The notes beneath the pieces are model-generated. The model was not told the origin of the DNA. It worked only from the letters and a program-made list of their open reading frames with translations, and searched no databases. DNA of 17,287 bases from JANXSS01 sp025356535 (lineage in GTDB: Bacteria > Pseudomonadota > Gammaproteobacteria > Burkholderiales > Burkholderiaceae_D), in NCBI GenBank assembly GCA_043762325.1, contig JAYUMU010000164.1, positions 1-17,287 on the forward strand, given 5' to 3'. Both the position numbers and the translations under genes were made by a program. Positions 7,730 through 15,591 of this stretch are shown one piece after another. Each line of letters opens with the position of its first letter. Position 1 is the stretch's first letter.

Positions 7730-8263
7730 TCAGGAAACCGCCTGTTCGATCAGGCCCATTTCGCTGCTCGACATCAGCTTGTCGATATCGATCAAGATCA
7801 GCATGCGCTCGTCGAGCGTGCCCAGTCCGATCAGGTAGTCGGTGTTGAAGGCGGTGCCCATGGCCGGCGCCGGCTTGACCTGCTCCGGCTTCAGGGTGAT
7901 CACGTCGGAGACGCTGTCGACCACCATGCCCATGACGCGCCCGCCGATGTTCAGGATGATGACGACCGTGAACTGGTCGTAGGTCGGCTCGCCGAGCTGG
8001 AACTTGATGCGCATGTCGACGATCGGCACGATGATGCCGCGCAGGTTGACCACGCCCTTGACGAACTCTGGCGCATTGGCGATGCGGGTCACCTGTTCGT
8101 AGCCGCGGATTTCCTGCACCTTCAGGATATCGATGCCGTATTCCTCGCGCCCGAGCGTAAAGGCCAGGAACTCGTTGCCGGTCGCTTCGGTACCGCTCTT
8201 GTTGCCAAAGCCCTTGGCAGCGATCGATTGGCCTTCTGCATTGACTGCCGTGGAATTGTCCAT
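7730..8263 (-). CDS. cheW: Chemotaxis coupling protein CheW
   Basis: CheW links receptors to CheA in the signalling array. The 177-residue protein has a disordered N-terminal 30 residues, then the CheW fold from NEFLAFTLGREEYGIDILKVQEI. The signature VVNLRGIIVPIVDMR has NLRG at 73-76, the region contacting CheA P5 and receptors. MGMVVDSVSDVI and MLILIDIDKLM complete the fold. The ATG at 8263 has AAGGA eight bases upstream and lies 9 bases after the cheA stop, so translation is probably coupled. The 94-base gap to the following mcp holds no clear promoter or terminator. Confidence 0.97.
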   Translation of the reverse strand: MDNSTAVNAEGQSIAAKGFGNKSGTEATGNEFLAFTLGREEYGIDILKVQEIRGYEQVTRIANAPEFVKGVVNLRGIIVPIVDMRIKFQLGEPTYDQFTVVIILNIGGRVMGMVVDSVSDVITLKPEQVKPAPAMGTAFNTDYLIGLGTLDERMLILIDIDKLMSSSEMGLIEQAVS

Positions 8264-8272
8264 GTCCGTTCC

Positions 8273-10414
8273 TTAGATTGTTAGGCCGACTTCATCGGCA
8301 CCTTGCCGGTTCGAGCGCAGCAGCGCTGCGACATCGATGATGAGCGACACGCCGCCGTCGCCCAGTATGGTCGCGCCCGAGATGCCGGGCACCTTGCGAT
8401 AATTCGATTCCAGGTTTTTCACCACCACCTGCTGCTGGCCCACCAGCTCGTCGACGAAGAGCGCCGCGCGCCTGCTGTCGGACTCCAGGATCACCAGGAT
8501 GCCGGCCGCCGGATCGCGGTATTGCGGCGTGATGTCGAAGAGTTCGTGCAGCGCGATCAGCGGCAGGTACTCGCCGCGCACGCGGATCACCCGGCCCTGC
8601 CCGCTGATGCCCTTGATGTCGGCCGCCTCCGGCTGCAGCGACTCGACGACATAGCCCAGCGGCAGGATGTAGATCTCCTCGCCGACCCGCACCGACATGC
8701 CGTCGAGAATGGCCAGTGTCAGCGGCAGTGAAATCGAAATGGTGGTGCCGAAGCCGCGCGCCGAGCGGATGTCGACGGCGCCGCCCAGTGCGCCGATGTT
8801 GCGCTTGACGACATCCATGCCGACGCCGCGCCCCGAGATGTCGGTGACTTCCTCGGCGGTCGAAAAACCGGGTGCGAAGATCAGCTGCCAGACGTCGGCG
8901 TCGCTCATGGCTTCGTCGGCCGCCAGCCCCTGCTCGCGCGCCTTGGCCAGGATGCGCTCGCGCGAGAGGCCGCCGCCGTCGTCGGTGACCTCGATGACGA
9001 TGTTGCCGCCCTGGTGACTGGCCGACAGCGACAGCCGGCCGGTCTCGCCCTTGCCGGCGGCAGTGCGCTGGGCCGGCAGTTCGATGCCATGGTCGATGCT
9101 GTTGCGAACCAGGTGCGTCAGCGGATCGACGATGCGTTCGATCAGGCCCTTGTCGAGCTCGGTCGCCGCGCCGCTGGTGACGAATTCCACCTTCTTGCCC
9201 AGCTTTGCCGCCAGATCACGCACCATGCGCGGAAAGCGCGAGAACACGTACTCCATCGGCATCATGCGAATCGACATCACCGCTTCCTGCAGATCCCGGG
9301 TGTTGCGCGTCAGCTGGCTCACGCTGTTCATGAGGCGCTCGTGGCGCATCGGATCGAGCGCATCGGTGCGCTGCTCGATCATCGCCTGGGTGATCACGAG
9401 TTCGCCCACCAGGTTGATGAGCTGGTCGACCTTCTCGATGCTCACGCGAATCGATGTCGATTCGCTCACGGCGGGTTTTTCGGCATCGCGACGCGCCGCA
9501 GCGCGCTTGTCATCGGCCGCGGTGCCGGTCGCCTCCTCGCCGTGTGCATCGACGCCGGCGCCGTTCGGCATTGCATCGGCAGCAGTCGCAGTCGAAAAAG
9601 CGGCAAGCGGCGCGAAAAAGCCATAGCCCTGCGCATCTTCCTGCGCCTTCTGTGCGGCTTCCGCGCGCGCTGCCAGCAGCGGCGAACCCGCCAGCTGGAC
9701 TTCGTTCAGCGGCTCGAAAAATCCGTAGCCCTGCTGCGCCTGCGCATCGGTCGGCGCGTCGGCTGCCGGCTGCTCGGTAATGCGCACGTCTTCGGCTGCC
9801 ACCAGGAAGGTGCAGATGTCGAGGATCGCATTGCTGTCTTGCGTCGTCTGCAGCATGAAGCGCGCGCCGCCGGTGGCAGCGGTCGATGTCACCAGCGTGC
9901 CGAACAGGCCGAGCTCGGCGGCCAGGGCGTGGCTGTCGGAGGGCGGCATTGCCGGCAGTTCGATGCAGAAGTGCCGCATGCCCGCCGCGACCATCGCCGG
10001 TGGCAACTTGTGCACCGCGCCGTGCGGCACCTGCGCCAGCGCCTGCAGCCGGGCACGCACGCGCGCAACAGTCGCCTGGTCGACGGCGGTATGCAGCCGG
10101 TGCCCGTCGAGCTGCATCTTCAGCGTGTCCTTGGCTTCCAGGAAAGCGTCGACATGCTCCGCCGTCAGCGCCATCTCGCCCTTGCGCAGCAGGTCCAGCA
10201 GCGTCTCGAGCACATGGGTGATGTCGGTCAGGTCGGTAATGCCAAAGGTGCCGGCGCCGCCCTTGATCGAATGCGCGGCCCGGAAGATCGCATTGAGGTC
10301 TTCGTCATCGGGCGCTGCGACATCGATTGCCAGCAGCAGCTTTTCCATCTCCGCCAGCAGCTCTTCGGTTTCGTCGAAGAACACCTGGAAGAACTGGCTC
10401 ATGTCGATGGTCAT
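8273..10414 (-). CDS. cheA: Chemotaxis histidine kinase CheA
   Basis: CheA is the receptor-controlled kinase that phosphorylates the CheY proteins and CheB. The 713-residue protein shows all five regions. P1 Hpt carries phospho-acceptor H48 in FRAAHSIKGGAGTFG. A P2-like regulator-binding region spans about 147-217. A long Ala-rich linker runs to about 320. P3 dimerisation (322-385) contains VDQLINLVGELVITQ. The P4 ATPase has the N box HLVRNSIDHGIE (434-445), G1 DDGGGL and G2 GRGVGMDVV. P5 (570-700) is CheW-like. Odd feature: the linker carries the word QGYGFF-x-PL twice, at residues 228-236 and 262-270. The ATG at 10414 has GGAG seven bases upstream. An internal ATG at 10402 is less likely. 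It follows the second cheY by 49 bases. Confidence 0.97.
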   Translation of the reverse strand: MTIDMSQFFQVFFDETEELLAEMEKLLLAIDVAAPDDEDLNAIFRAAHSIKGGAGTFGITDLTDITHVLETLLDLLRKGEMALTAEHVDAFLEAKDTLKMQLDGHRLHTAVDQATVARVRARLQALAQVPHGAVHKLPPAMVAAGMRHFCIELPAMPPSDSHALAAELGLFGTLVTSTAATGGARFMLQTTQDSNAILDICTFLVAAEDVRITEQPAADAPTDAQAQQGYGFFEPLNEVQLAGSPLLAARAEAAQKAQEDAQGYGFFAPLAAFSTATAADAMPNGAGVDAHGEEATGTAADDKRAAARRDAEKPAVSESTSIRVSIEKVDQLINLVGELVITQAMIEQRTDALDPMRHERLMNSVSQLTRNTRDLQEAVMSIRMMPMEYVFSRFPRMVRDLAAKLGKKVEFVTSGAATELDKGLIERIVDPLTHLVRNSIDHGIELPAQRTAAGKGETGRLSLSASHQGGNIVIEVTDDGGGLSRERILAKAREQGLAADEAMSDADVWQLIFAPGFSTAEEVTDISGRGVGMDVVKRNIGALGGAVDIRSARGFGTTISISLPLTLAILDGMSVRVGEEIYILPLGYVVESLQPEAADIKGISGQGRVIRVRGEYLPLIALHELFDITPQYRDPAAGILVILESDSRRAALFVDELVGQQQVVVKNLESNYRKVPGISGATILGDGGVSLIIDVAALLRSNRQGADEVGLTI

Positions 10415-10463
10415 CTGGCCGCTCCAGGCAACGCCACGACTGCCGGATGTCGCACGCGCTGCA

Positions 10464-10829
10464 TCAGCCGATCACTTTTTTGACGACATCGATCAGCCGC
10501 TGCGGATCGAAAGGCTTGACCAGCCAGCCGTTGGCGCCGGCTGCCTTGCCCTTGGCTTTCATTTCGTCGCTCGATTCGGTCGTCAGCATCAGGATCGGCA
10601 CGCGCTGGTAGGTCGGCATTGCCCGCAGCGCGCGGATCAGGGCCAGGCCGTCCATGCGCGGCATGTTCTGGTCCGTCAGCACCAGGTCGAACACCTGCGC
10701 CGACGCCTGCTCCAGGCCATCCTGGCCGTCGACTGCCTCGACCACCTGATAGCCGGCCGCGCGCAGGGAGAACACCACCATCTGCCGCAGCGAACCCGAG
10801 TCATCCACTGCCAGTATCGTCTTTGCCAT
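10464..10829 (-). CDS. Second CheY-type response regulator, upstream of cheA
   Basis: A stand-alone receiver domain of 121 residues with D9/D10, phosphoacceptor D53 in LVLTDQNMPRMDG, T83 in LMLTTESS and K105 in WLVKPFDPQ. It lacks an output domain. The ATG at 10829 is chosen over an in-frame upstream start at 10850 because GGAG lies seven bases before it and the protein then begins at the receiver fold (MAKTILAVDDS). It lies between the CheZ-like gene (24-base gap) and cheA (49-base gap), so CheA is the likely phosphodonor. It differs from the flagellar CheY at 2847-3245. Receivers in this position in related clusters are often annotated cheY1. It could be a phosphate sink, a second motor regulator or a partner of the CheZ-like protein. 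Confidence 0.93.
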   Translation of the reverse strand: MAKTILAVDDSGSLRQMVVFSLRAAGYQVVEAVDGQDGLEQASAQVFDLVLTDQNMPRMDGLALIRALRAMPTYQRVPILMLTTESSDEMKAKGKAAGANGWLVKPFDPQRLIDVVKKVIG

Positions 10830-10853
10830 ATCCACTCCAGGAGATTCCATTAC

Positions 10854-11414
10854 CTAAAACAATTCAATGTCGCCGCTTTCCAGATGCGTCTGCGCCACGG
10901 CCTTGCGCGCCACGCCATCGACCACGGTGCTTTTCTCCTCGAGCATCCGGTTGGCCGAAGCCAGCACTGCCAGCGCTTCGGCGTCGCCGGCGTCGGCCGC
11001 CGCCAGCGCCATGCCGGTTGCGCCGACGCCTTCGAGCACATCGCGCAGGCTGGCGACATGGCTTGCGATCCGCCCGAGCAGCTGGCCGGTCATGTCATGA
11101 AACTGCAAGGCGGTCACCGCTGCATTGACCTGGGCGCCGGCGTCGGCCTGCAGCTGCGCCAGCGCGGCCCGTGCCTGCGGCGTAAGCGGCAGGTCGTCCT
11201 GCAGGCTGCAGATCAGCGTCTGCTGCGCGGCGACCGCCGTATGAATGCCGATGAAACTCGCGCCCAGTTTTTCGATTGCCTCCGCCAGCAGCGCACCGGT
11301 CTGCTGCAGGTCGGTTTCGACCTCCGCCAGATGCCGCTCGCTCTGCTGCGACACTGCGCCGAGCAGATTCTGCAGTTGCAATGCAAGGCTGTTCGGTTGG
11401 GTCACGGGCAGCAC
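10854..11414 (-). CDS. CheZ-like chemotaxis phosphatase (divergent)
   Basis: A 186-residue, almost entirely helical protein that I read as a divergent CheZ, which dephosphorylates CheY-P. The key evidence is ALQFHDMTGQLLGRI at residues 102-116. In E. coli CheZ the equivalent block (FQDLTGQVIK) carries catalytic D143 and Q147. Here D107 and Q111 keep the same four-residue spacing. Long amphipathic helices flank it (about 10-75 and 95-130), fitting the CheZ four-helix bundle. The protein ends GDIELF, comparable to the C-terminal CheY-binding peptide of CheZ. It is shorter than E. coli CheZ (214). The start is GTG at 11414, with GTG at 11405 as an alternative. Neither has a clear Shine-Dalgarno. 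It lies directly upstream of the second cheY. It could also be one of the small annotated 'chemotaxis proteins' with a QFxD motif. Confidence 0.75.
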   Translation of the reverse strand: MLPVTQPNSLALQLQNLLGAVSQQSERHLAEVETDLQQTGALLAEAIEKLGASFIGIHTAVAAQQTLICSLQDDLPLTPQARAALAQLQADAGAQVNAAVTALQFHDMTGQLLGRIASHVASLRDVLEGVGATGMALAAADAGDAEALAVLASANRMLEEKSTVVDGVARKAVAQTHLESGDIELF

Positions 11415-11519
11415 CCGCCGGTGGCCGGGACGGCGCTGCGCAATGCACGGCGCGCGGCGGTAAAATGCGGCCGGCCTGCCGGCGCTGCGGCGAATCTGCC
11501 GCTCATGCGAAAACCATGC

Positions 11520-12608
11520 TCACTTTGCGCTCGCACGGGCCGCCTCCGCAGGTGCCGCACCCGATGCCGTGGCGATCGCCCGCCGCGTGCTTTCGGCCGC
11601 CGCAGCCGCCGCGTCGGCAGGTGCGGCAGCAGCAGCCGGCACGCCCGCCGCGCCGGGCGGGACAGCAACAGCGGGCGCACCGGATGCGCCCGGCGCAACG
11701 GCGCCGGCAGGAGCCGCCACCGGCACATCGGCCGCAGGCGTGACGCCTTCCTTGGTCACCGACTCTTCGGCCCTCTTGTTCATGACGATGATGCTGATGC
11801 GCCGGTTCACCGGACTCAGCGGCGCCGCGGCGTCGAAGGGCACCGCCGACGACAGGCCGACCACCCGCAGCACCTTGCCCTCGTCCATGCCGCCGGCGAT
11901 GAGCGCGCGGCGCGAGGCGTTTGCCCGGTCGGCCGACAATTCCCAGTTGCTGTAGCCTTTTTCGCCGCTCGAATAGGCCGCCGCATCGGTGTGGCCCGAC
12001 AGGCTGATCTTGTTGGGCATGTCGTTCAGGGTGCGGCCGATTTCGAGCAGGATCTCTTTCGTGTAGGGCTGCAGTTCGGCCCTTGCCAGCGCAAACATGG
12101 CGCGGTTCTGTTCATCGACGATCTGGATGCGCAGGCCGTCGGTGGTGATGTCGAGCAGCAGCTGGTTCTTGTACTGCTTCATGGTGGGCGACGACAGGAT
12201 CATCCCCTCGATCTTCGCCTTCAGGCCCTGCAGGCGCGACAGTTCCAGCCGTTCGAGTTCGGCCTTGGCCGCGCCCAGGTTGTAGCTTTTCTTGGGCACC
12301 GGATTGTCGCCCTTCTTTTGCTGGCCATCCTTGCGGGAGAGGTCGCGTCCGCCACCCTGGAGCACGCTGGAGCTGTCGCCGCTGCCGGAGCCGCCCTGCA
12401 TGGCCACCTTCAGCGGCGTCTTGAAGTATTCGGCGATGCCCGACATGTCGCCCTTGGAGGTCGAGCCAAGCAGCCACATCAGCAGGAAGAACGCCATCAT
12501 CGCGGTGACGAAGTCGGCATAGGCGATCTTCCAGGCGCCGCCATGATGGCCGCCGCCGCCCTTCTTGATGCGCTTGACGATGATCGGGCGCAGGCCTTCA
12601 TCAGCCAT
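11520..12608 (-). CDS. motB: Flagellar stator protein MotB
   Basis: MotB anchors the stator to peptidoglycan and carries the proton-binding aspartate. The 362-residue protein has a basic cytoplasmic N-terminus (RPIIVKRIKKGGGGHHGG) and one transmembrane helix (about 29-48, YADFVTAMMAFFLLMWLLGS) with D32, the E. coli residue number. A linker/plug region follows, then an OmpA-like peptidoglycan-binding domain (about 145-280) with LSGHTDAAAYSSG, NWELSADRANASRR and NRRISIIV. The last 75 residues are an Ala/Pro/Gly-rich low-complexity tail, making it longer than E. coli MotB (308). The ATG at 12608 has GGAG six bases upstream. It is 33 bases after motA, and a 105-base gap follows before the CheZ-like gene. 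Confidence 0.97.
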   Translation of the reverse strand: MADEGLRPIIVKRIKKGGGGHHGGAWKIAYADFVTAMMAFFLLMWLLGSTSKGDMSGIAEYFKTPLKVAMQGGSGSGDSSSVLQGGGRDLSRKDGQQKKGDNPVPKKSYNLGAAKAELERLELSRLQGLKAKIEGMILSSPTMKQYKNQLLLDITTDGLRIQIVDEQNRAMFALARAELQPYTKEILLEIGRTLNDMPNKISLSGHTDAAAYSSGEKGYSNWELSADRANASRRALIAGGMDEGKVLRVVGLSSAVPFDAAAPLSPVNRRISIIVMNKRAEESVTKEGVTPAADVPVAAPAGAVAPGASGAPAVAVPPGAAGVPAAAAAPADAAAAAAESTRRAIATASGAAPAEAARASAK

Positions 12609-12641
12609 GCGCGTCTCCGGTATCAGGCTGGCTGCGCTGGA

Positions 12642-13502
12642 TCATTTCGATTTCGATTGCTTGATGTGTTCTTCCAGTTCGGAAAACGACGGCCGCTCGG
12701 TCGAGAACAGGACCTTGCGGCCGAACTCGACGGCCAGCGCCGGCGCATAGCCGTTCAGGCTGGCCAGCAGCGTGACTTTGACGCACTGGAACATCTTCGA
12801 GGATTCATGCAGCTTCTGCTCTAGCAGGCTCGACAGCGGCCCGACGAAACCGTAGGCCAGAAGGATGCCGAGGAAGGTGCCAACCAGCGCATGCGCAATC
12901 AGCATGCCCAGCTCCGACGGCGGCAGGCCGACCGACTCCATCGTGTGGACCACGCCCATGACGGCGGCCACGATGCCGAACGCCGGCAGGCCGTCGCCGA
13001 GTTTTGCCACGCAGTGCACCGGTATCTCGCCCTCGGCATGATGGGTCTCGATCTCGTTGTCCATCAGGTTCTCGATCTGGAAGGCGTCCATGTTCCCCGA
13101 CACCATCAGGCGCAGGTAGTCGGTGATGAATTCGATGATGTGATGGTCCGCCAGCACTGCCGGATACTTCGAGAAGATCGGGCTGTCATGCGCATTTTCG
13201 ATGTCGCCCTCGATCGACATCAGGCCTTCTTTCCTGACCTTGCTGAGGATCTCGAAGAGCAGCGTCATCAATTCCATGTACAGGGCGCGGTTGAAGCGCG
13301 AGCCCTTGAACAGCGACGGCATCGCCTGGATGGTCGCCTTGATCGACTTGCCGTTGTTACCGACAAAAAAAGCGCCGAGGGCTGCGCCGCCGATCATCAG
13401 CAACTCCAGCGGCTGGAACAGTGCGGCGAGGTGGCCGCCGGCCATCGCAAAGCCACCGAAGACAGACGCACAGACGATGATGTAACCAACGATGACTAGC
13501 AA
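12642..13502 (-). CDS. motA: Flagellar stator protein MotA
   Basis: MotA forms the ring of the proton-driven stator around MotB. The 286-residue protein keeps the functional residues at E. coli numbering: R90 and E98 in the cytoplasmic loop (VRKEGLMSIEGD), P173 in LGDGLPAFGIV and P222 in YGFVGPLSS. Four hydrophobic segments lie at about 2-22, 32-48, 173-190 and 200-222. The start codon is TTG at 13502, giving LVIVGYIIVCASVFGGFAMAGGHL after fMet. The sequence matches the normal MotA start, and GGAG lies nine bases upstream, so a TTG start seems real. A leader of almost 200 noncoding bases with hairpins lies upstream, suggesting a promoter and possible post-transcriptional control of motAB. Confidence 0.96.
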   Translation of the reverse strand: MLVIVGYIIVCASVFGGFAMAGGHLAALFQPLELLMIGGAALGAFFVGNNGKSIKATIQAMPSLFKGSRFNRALYMELMTLLFEILSKVRKEGLMSIEGDIENAHDSPIFSKYPAVLADHHIIEFITDYLRLMVSGNMDAFQIENLMDNEIETHHAEGEIPVHCVAKLGDGLPAFGIVAAVMGVVHTMESVGLPPSELGMLIAHALVGTFLGILLAYGFVGPLSSLLEQKLHESSKMFQCVKVTLLASLNGYAPALAVEFGRKVLFSTERPSFSELEEHIKQSKSK

Positions 13503-13696
13503 GCGTGCGTACTCCGTCTTGGTAAAAAATCAGGCACTGCAGGCACTCTGCGTGACAGTGGCAGGAAGCGCCGGCCGGTAACGTCGCGCCGGCTTCAACC
13601 CGTGTTCGCGGGTTCCGGGGCACTCGAAGTGGCTACGGCGCCATCCGGTAGAACGTAAGAAAGAGTATCAGAGAATGTTACATCTACGAAACATAT
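13503..13696 (-). promoter_or_regulatory. motA leader region with two inverted repeats
   Basis: These 194 bases separate the methyltransferase stop from motA. On the methyltransferase side the minus strand is AT-rich (about 13640-13700), a plausible promoter zone, but I find no full sigma-28 or sigma-70 match. Closer to motA are a perfect 6-bp inverted repeat aacccg-N6-cgggtt (13597-13614) and an imperfect GCCGGC-centred stem (about 13566-13595), with arms aagcgccggc and gcgccggctt. Neither is followed by a T-run on the minus strand. They may be structured 5' leader elements or operators. Confidence 0.4.
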
Positions 13697-14500
13697 TTAG
13701 CGCCGCCAGCCGTATAGATTCGGCCCCTGTGGATCGGGTAAGACAGTTATGTGGGGCGCTTGATCAGGGATGAGAAATTCATGACTCAGCAGCAGCGTGC
13801 CGGGACGCATTTCACGTTGTACTTTTTGCCACAAGGCCGGCATGGCGGCCGGCGACAGGTAAGCAAAAATCACGTCGAATCGTGAAAAGTCCAGCGCGCC
13901 GTAATCGCCCCGGACGAAGCAGGCGGAACTGTTCGTGATGCGTGCGCGCAGGCGGGCAACCAGCCACGGCAGCGGTGCGACTTCGATGCCGGTGAATCTG
14001 CCATCGGGGCGTGCGGCTGCCAGCGACAGCACCAGGCCGCCCAGGCCACTGCCGATATCGATGAAGCGCAGCGGCGTTGCAGTGCCGGGCGCAGCAGGCG
14101 CGGGCAGTTGCGCCAGCACCGAGCGCCAGACCGCCGGCCCGGAAGGATAGAACGGCACCTGGGTGCGAAAGGTGCTCCAGTAAAGCGCCAGCAAAAAAAC
14201 GAAACCGAGCAAAAACAGCACCGGCGGCAATTGCATGCCCAGCGTTGCCAGCAGCGCCAGCGGAAACAGCAGCTGGATCGGCAGCCACCAGCGCGGCATG
14301 CGGCGCCAGGCCGACAGCAGTGCGGCAAGCGCGCCCTGCAGCATGGCCGCATGGCCGAGCGAGAAAGCCAGTGTAGTAAAGGGAAGCAGAAAGGTGGCGC
14401 TGCAGTAGACGATCAACGCAGCGACGAGCTGGATTGCCAGCGCCTGGAGCGCCGGCGTTTGCCAGCCGCGCCAGTGCAATACCCTACGCAAGCATCGCAC
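13697..14500 (-). CDS. Membrane-anchored class I SAM-dependent methyltransferase
   Basis: A 267-residue protein of unknown substrate. The N-terminal 110 residues contain four hydrophobic helices (about 20-37, 42-64, 74-90 and 92-109). A short PFYPSGPAVW linker leads to a Rossmann methyltransferase domain with motif I FIDIGSGLGGLVL (146-158), an acidic strand-2 end FTGIEVAP (169-176), GDYGALDFSRFDVIFAYLSP, and RPGTLLLSHEFLI. The fold is clear but nothing identifies the acceptor. It lies between flhC (59-base gap) and motA (194-base gap) on the same strand, so it is probably read with flhDC. No acknowledged flagellar role is known to me. The start is GTG at 14500, without a good Shine-Dalgarno. 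TTG at 14491 is an alternative. Confidence 0.85.
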   Translation of the reverse strand: MRCLRRVLHWRGWQTPALQALAIQLVAALIVYCSATFLLPFTTLAFSLGHAAMLQGALAALLSAWRRMPRWWLPIQLLFPLALLATLGMQLPPVLFLLGFVFLLALYWSTFRTQVPFYPSGPAVWRSVLAQLPAPAAPGTATPLRFIDIGSGLGGLVLSLAAARPDGRFTGIEVAPLPWLVARLRARITNSSACFVRGDYGALDFSRFDVIFAYLSPAAMPALWQKVQREMRPGTLLLSHEFLIPDQAPHITVLPDPQGPNLYGWRR

Positions 14501-14559
14501 CGAGGCGGCGGCTCAGGCCTGCCTGCAGCGGCGCGTAGCGCGTCCTGCACGGGCGGGCA

Positions 14560-15165
14560 TCAGGCAACGGCATTGGCGAGTTGTACGGTGGCGCCGGCTG
14601 CGGCCGAAGCAGAAGCAGAAACGGCGGCGGCGGCGGCTTCCTCGCGCGCCTTGCGGGTCTTGCCGGCGCGGGAAGGCAGATGGCACAGGCCGCAGGTGTA
14701 GTCATCGTTCAGGTCCAGCTGATGCACGATGAACTGGCCGGCGCAGGTCTTGCAGCAGGTCGTCGCAAGCATCTTGCTCTCGACAAAACGCACCAGCGTC
14801 CAGGCGCGGGTCAGCGACAGCACCGGCTCTTCGTCCGGCCGCACGCCGACCTGTTCGAGATAGAGTTGATAGGCTTTCATGATCGCCGTGATGCCCGAGA
14901 CATGCGCATGCGTGACCAGGTAGCGGTGGATGCCGATGAACAGCGAAGAATGCACGTTCGGCTGCCAGGTGATGAACCAGTCGGTCGAAAACGGCAGCAT
15001 GCCCTTCGGTGGCGAGACACCCTTCAATTCCTTGTAGAGCTTGAGCAGCCGTTCCCGCGAGAGCGAGGTTTCCGACTCCAGCAGCTGCAGTCGTGCGCCC
15101 AGGTTGATCAGCTCGATTGCCAGCTGTATCTCGTTGGATTCCGTAACGACGCTTTTCTTGGCCAT
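14560..15165 (-). CDS. flhC: Flagellar master regulator subunit FlhC
   Basis: FlhC combines with FlhD as FlhD4C2 to activate class II flagellar promoters. It provides most DNA contacts and a structural zinc site. The 201-residue protein has the N-terminal block IQLAIELINLGARLQLLESET, the middle block PPKGMLPFSTDWFITWQPN, and the zinc cluster: C138 and C141 (CCKTC) with C158 and C161 (YTCGLC), the same numbers as in E. coli FlhC. The last 27 residues are Ala-rich. The ATG at 15165 is preferred over an in-frame start at 15201 because it gives the family N-terminus (MAKKSVVTES). An AGGGG lies ten bases upstream. The gap to flhD is 55 bases. Confidence 0.97.
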   Translation of the reverse strand: MAKKSVVTESNEIQLAIELINLGARLQLLESETSLSRERLLKLYKELKGVSPPKGMLPFSTDWFITWQPNVHSSLFIGIHRYLVTHAHVSGITAIMKAYQLYLEQVGVRPDEEPVLSLTRAWTLVRFVESKMLATTCCKTCAGQFIVHQLDLNDDYTCGLCHLPSRAGKTRKAREEAAAAAVSASASAAAGATVQLANAVA

Positions 15166-15220
15166 GATCTCGACACCCCTGCTGTGTTGATGAAACTGCA
15201 ACCGTACGACGATCGGCCAA

Positions 15221-15538
15221 TCAGGCGATTTCTTCGGCGGGATGCCCGGCCATCAGGATTGCCGCATGCGATTGCGCCAGCGAACGGTCCTTGCTGTTAT
15301 TGGTGAGCATGCCGAGGATCGCGCCGTCGTCGAAGCGAAAGCGCGCCAGCATCATGTTGGTGCCGGCCAGTTTCAGGATCTGGGAGTTGTTCAGGCCGTC
15401 GATCAGCTCGGCGATCTCGCTGCTGATGCCAAGACGAAAAATCGCAGTCGGCTTGTCGGCACGCACCATTTGTTGGGCCAGCATCAGGTAGCCCAGATTG
15501 GCATCACGAATTTCAGCAACCATTGCGTTCGTATTCAT
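15221..15538 (-). CDS. flhD: Flagellar master regulator subunit FlhD
   Basis: FlhD is the other half of the FlhD4C2 activator at the top of the flagellar hierarchy. The 105-residue protein contains the family blocks IRDANLGYLMLAQQMVRADK, AIFRLGISSEIAELI and LARFRFDDGAILGMLTN. The ATG at 15538 is chosen over an in-frame start at 15607 because AGGA lies seven bases upstream and the length and N-terminus (MNTNAMVAEI) match the family. It heads the flhD-flhC pair. Its upstream region is long, AT-richer than the genes and full of regulatory-looking elements. Confidence 0.97.
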   Translation of the reverse strand: MNTNAMVAEIRDANLGYLMLAQQMVRADKPTAIFRLGISSEIAELIDGLNNSQILKLAGTNMMLARFRFDDGAILGMLTNNSKDRSLAQSHAAILMAGHPAEEIA

Positions 15539-15591
15539 CTTGGTGTCCTTCCTGTTCGATGCTGGCCGCAATGTGCTTGGCCAGTGAACGT

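Noticed and set aside
9780..12824. A 1014-codon plus-strand open frame across cheA, cheY2, the CheZ-like gene, motB and motA
   Set aside because: It is antisense to five well-supported genes, is rich in Arg/Pro/Ser/His and shows no domain. Long shadow frames are expected opposite high-GC genes.
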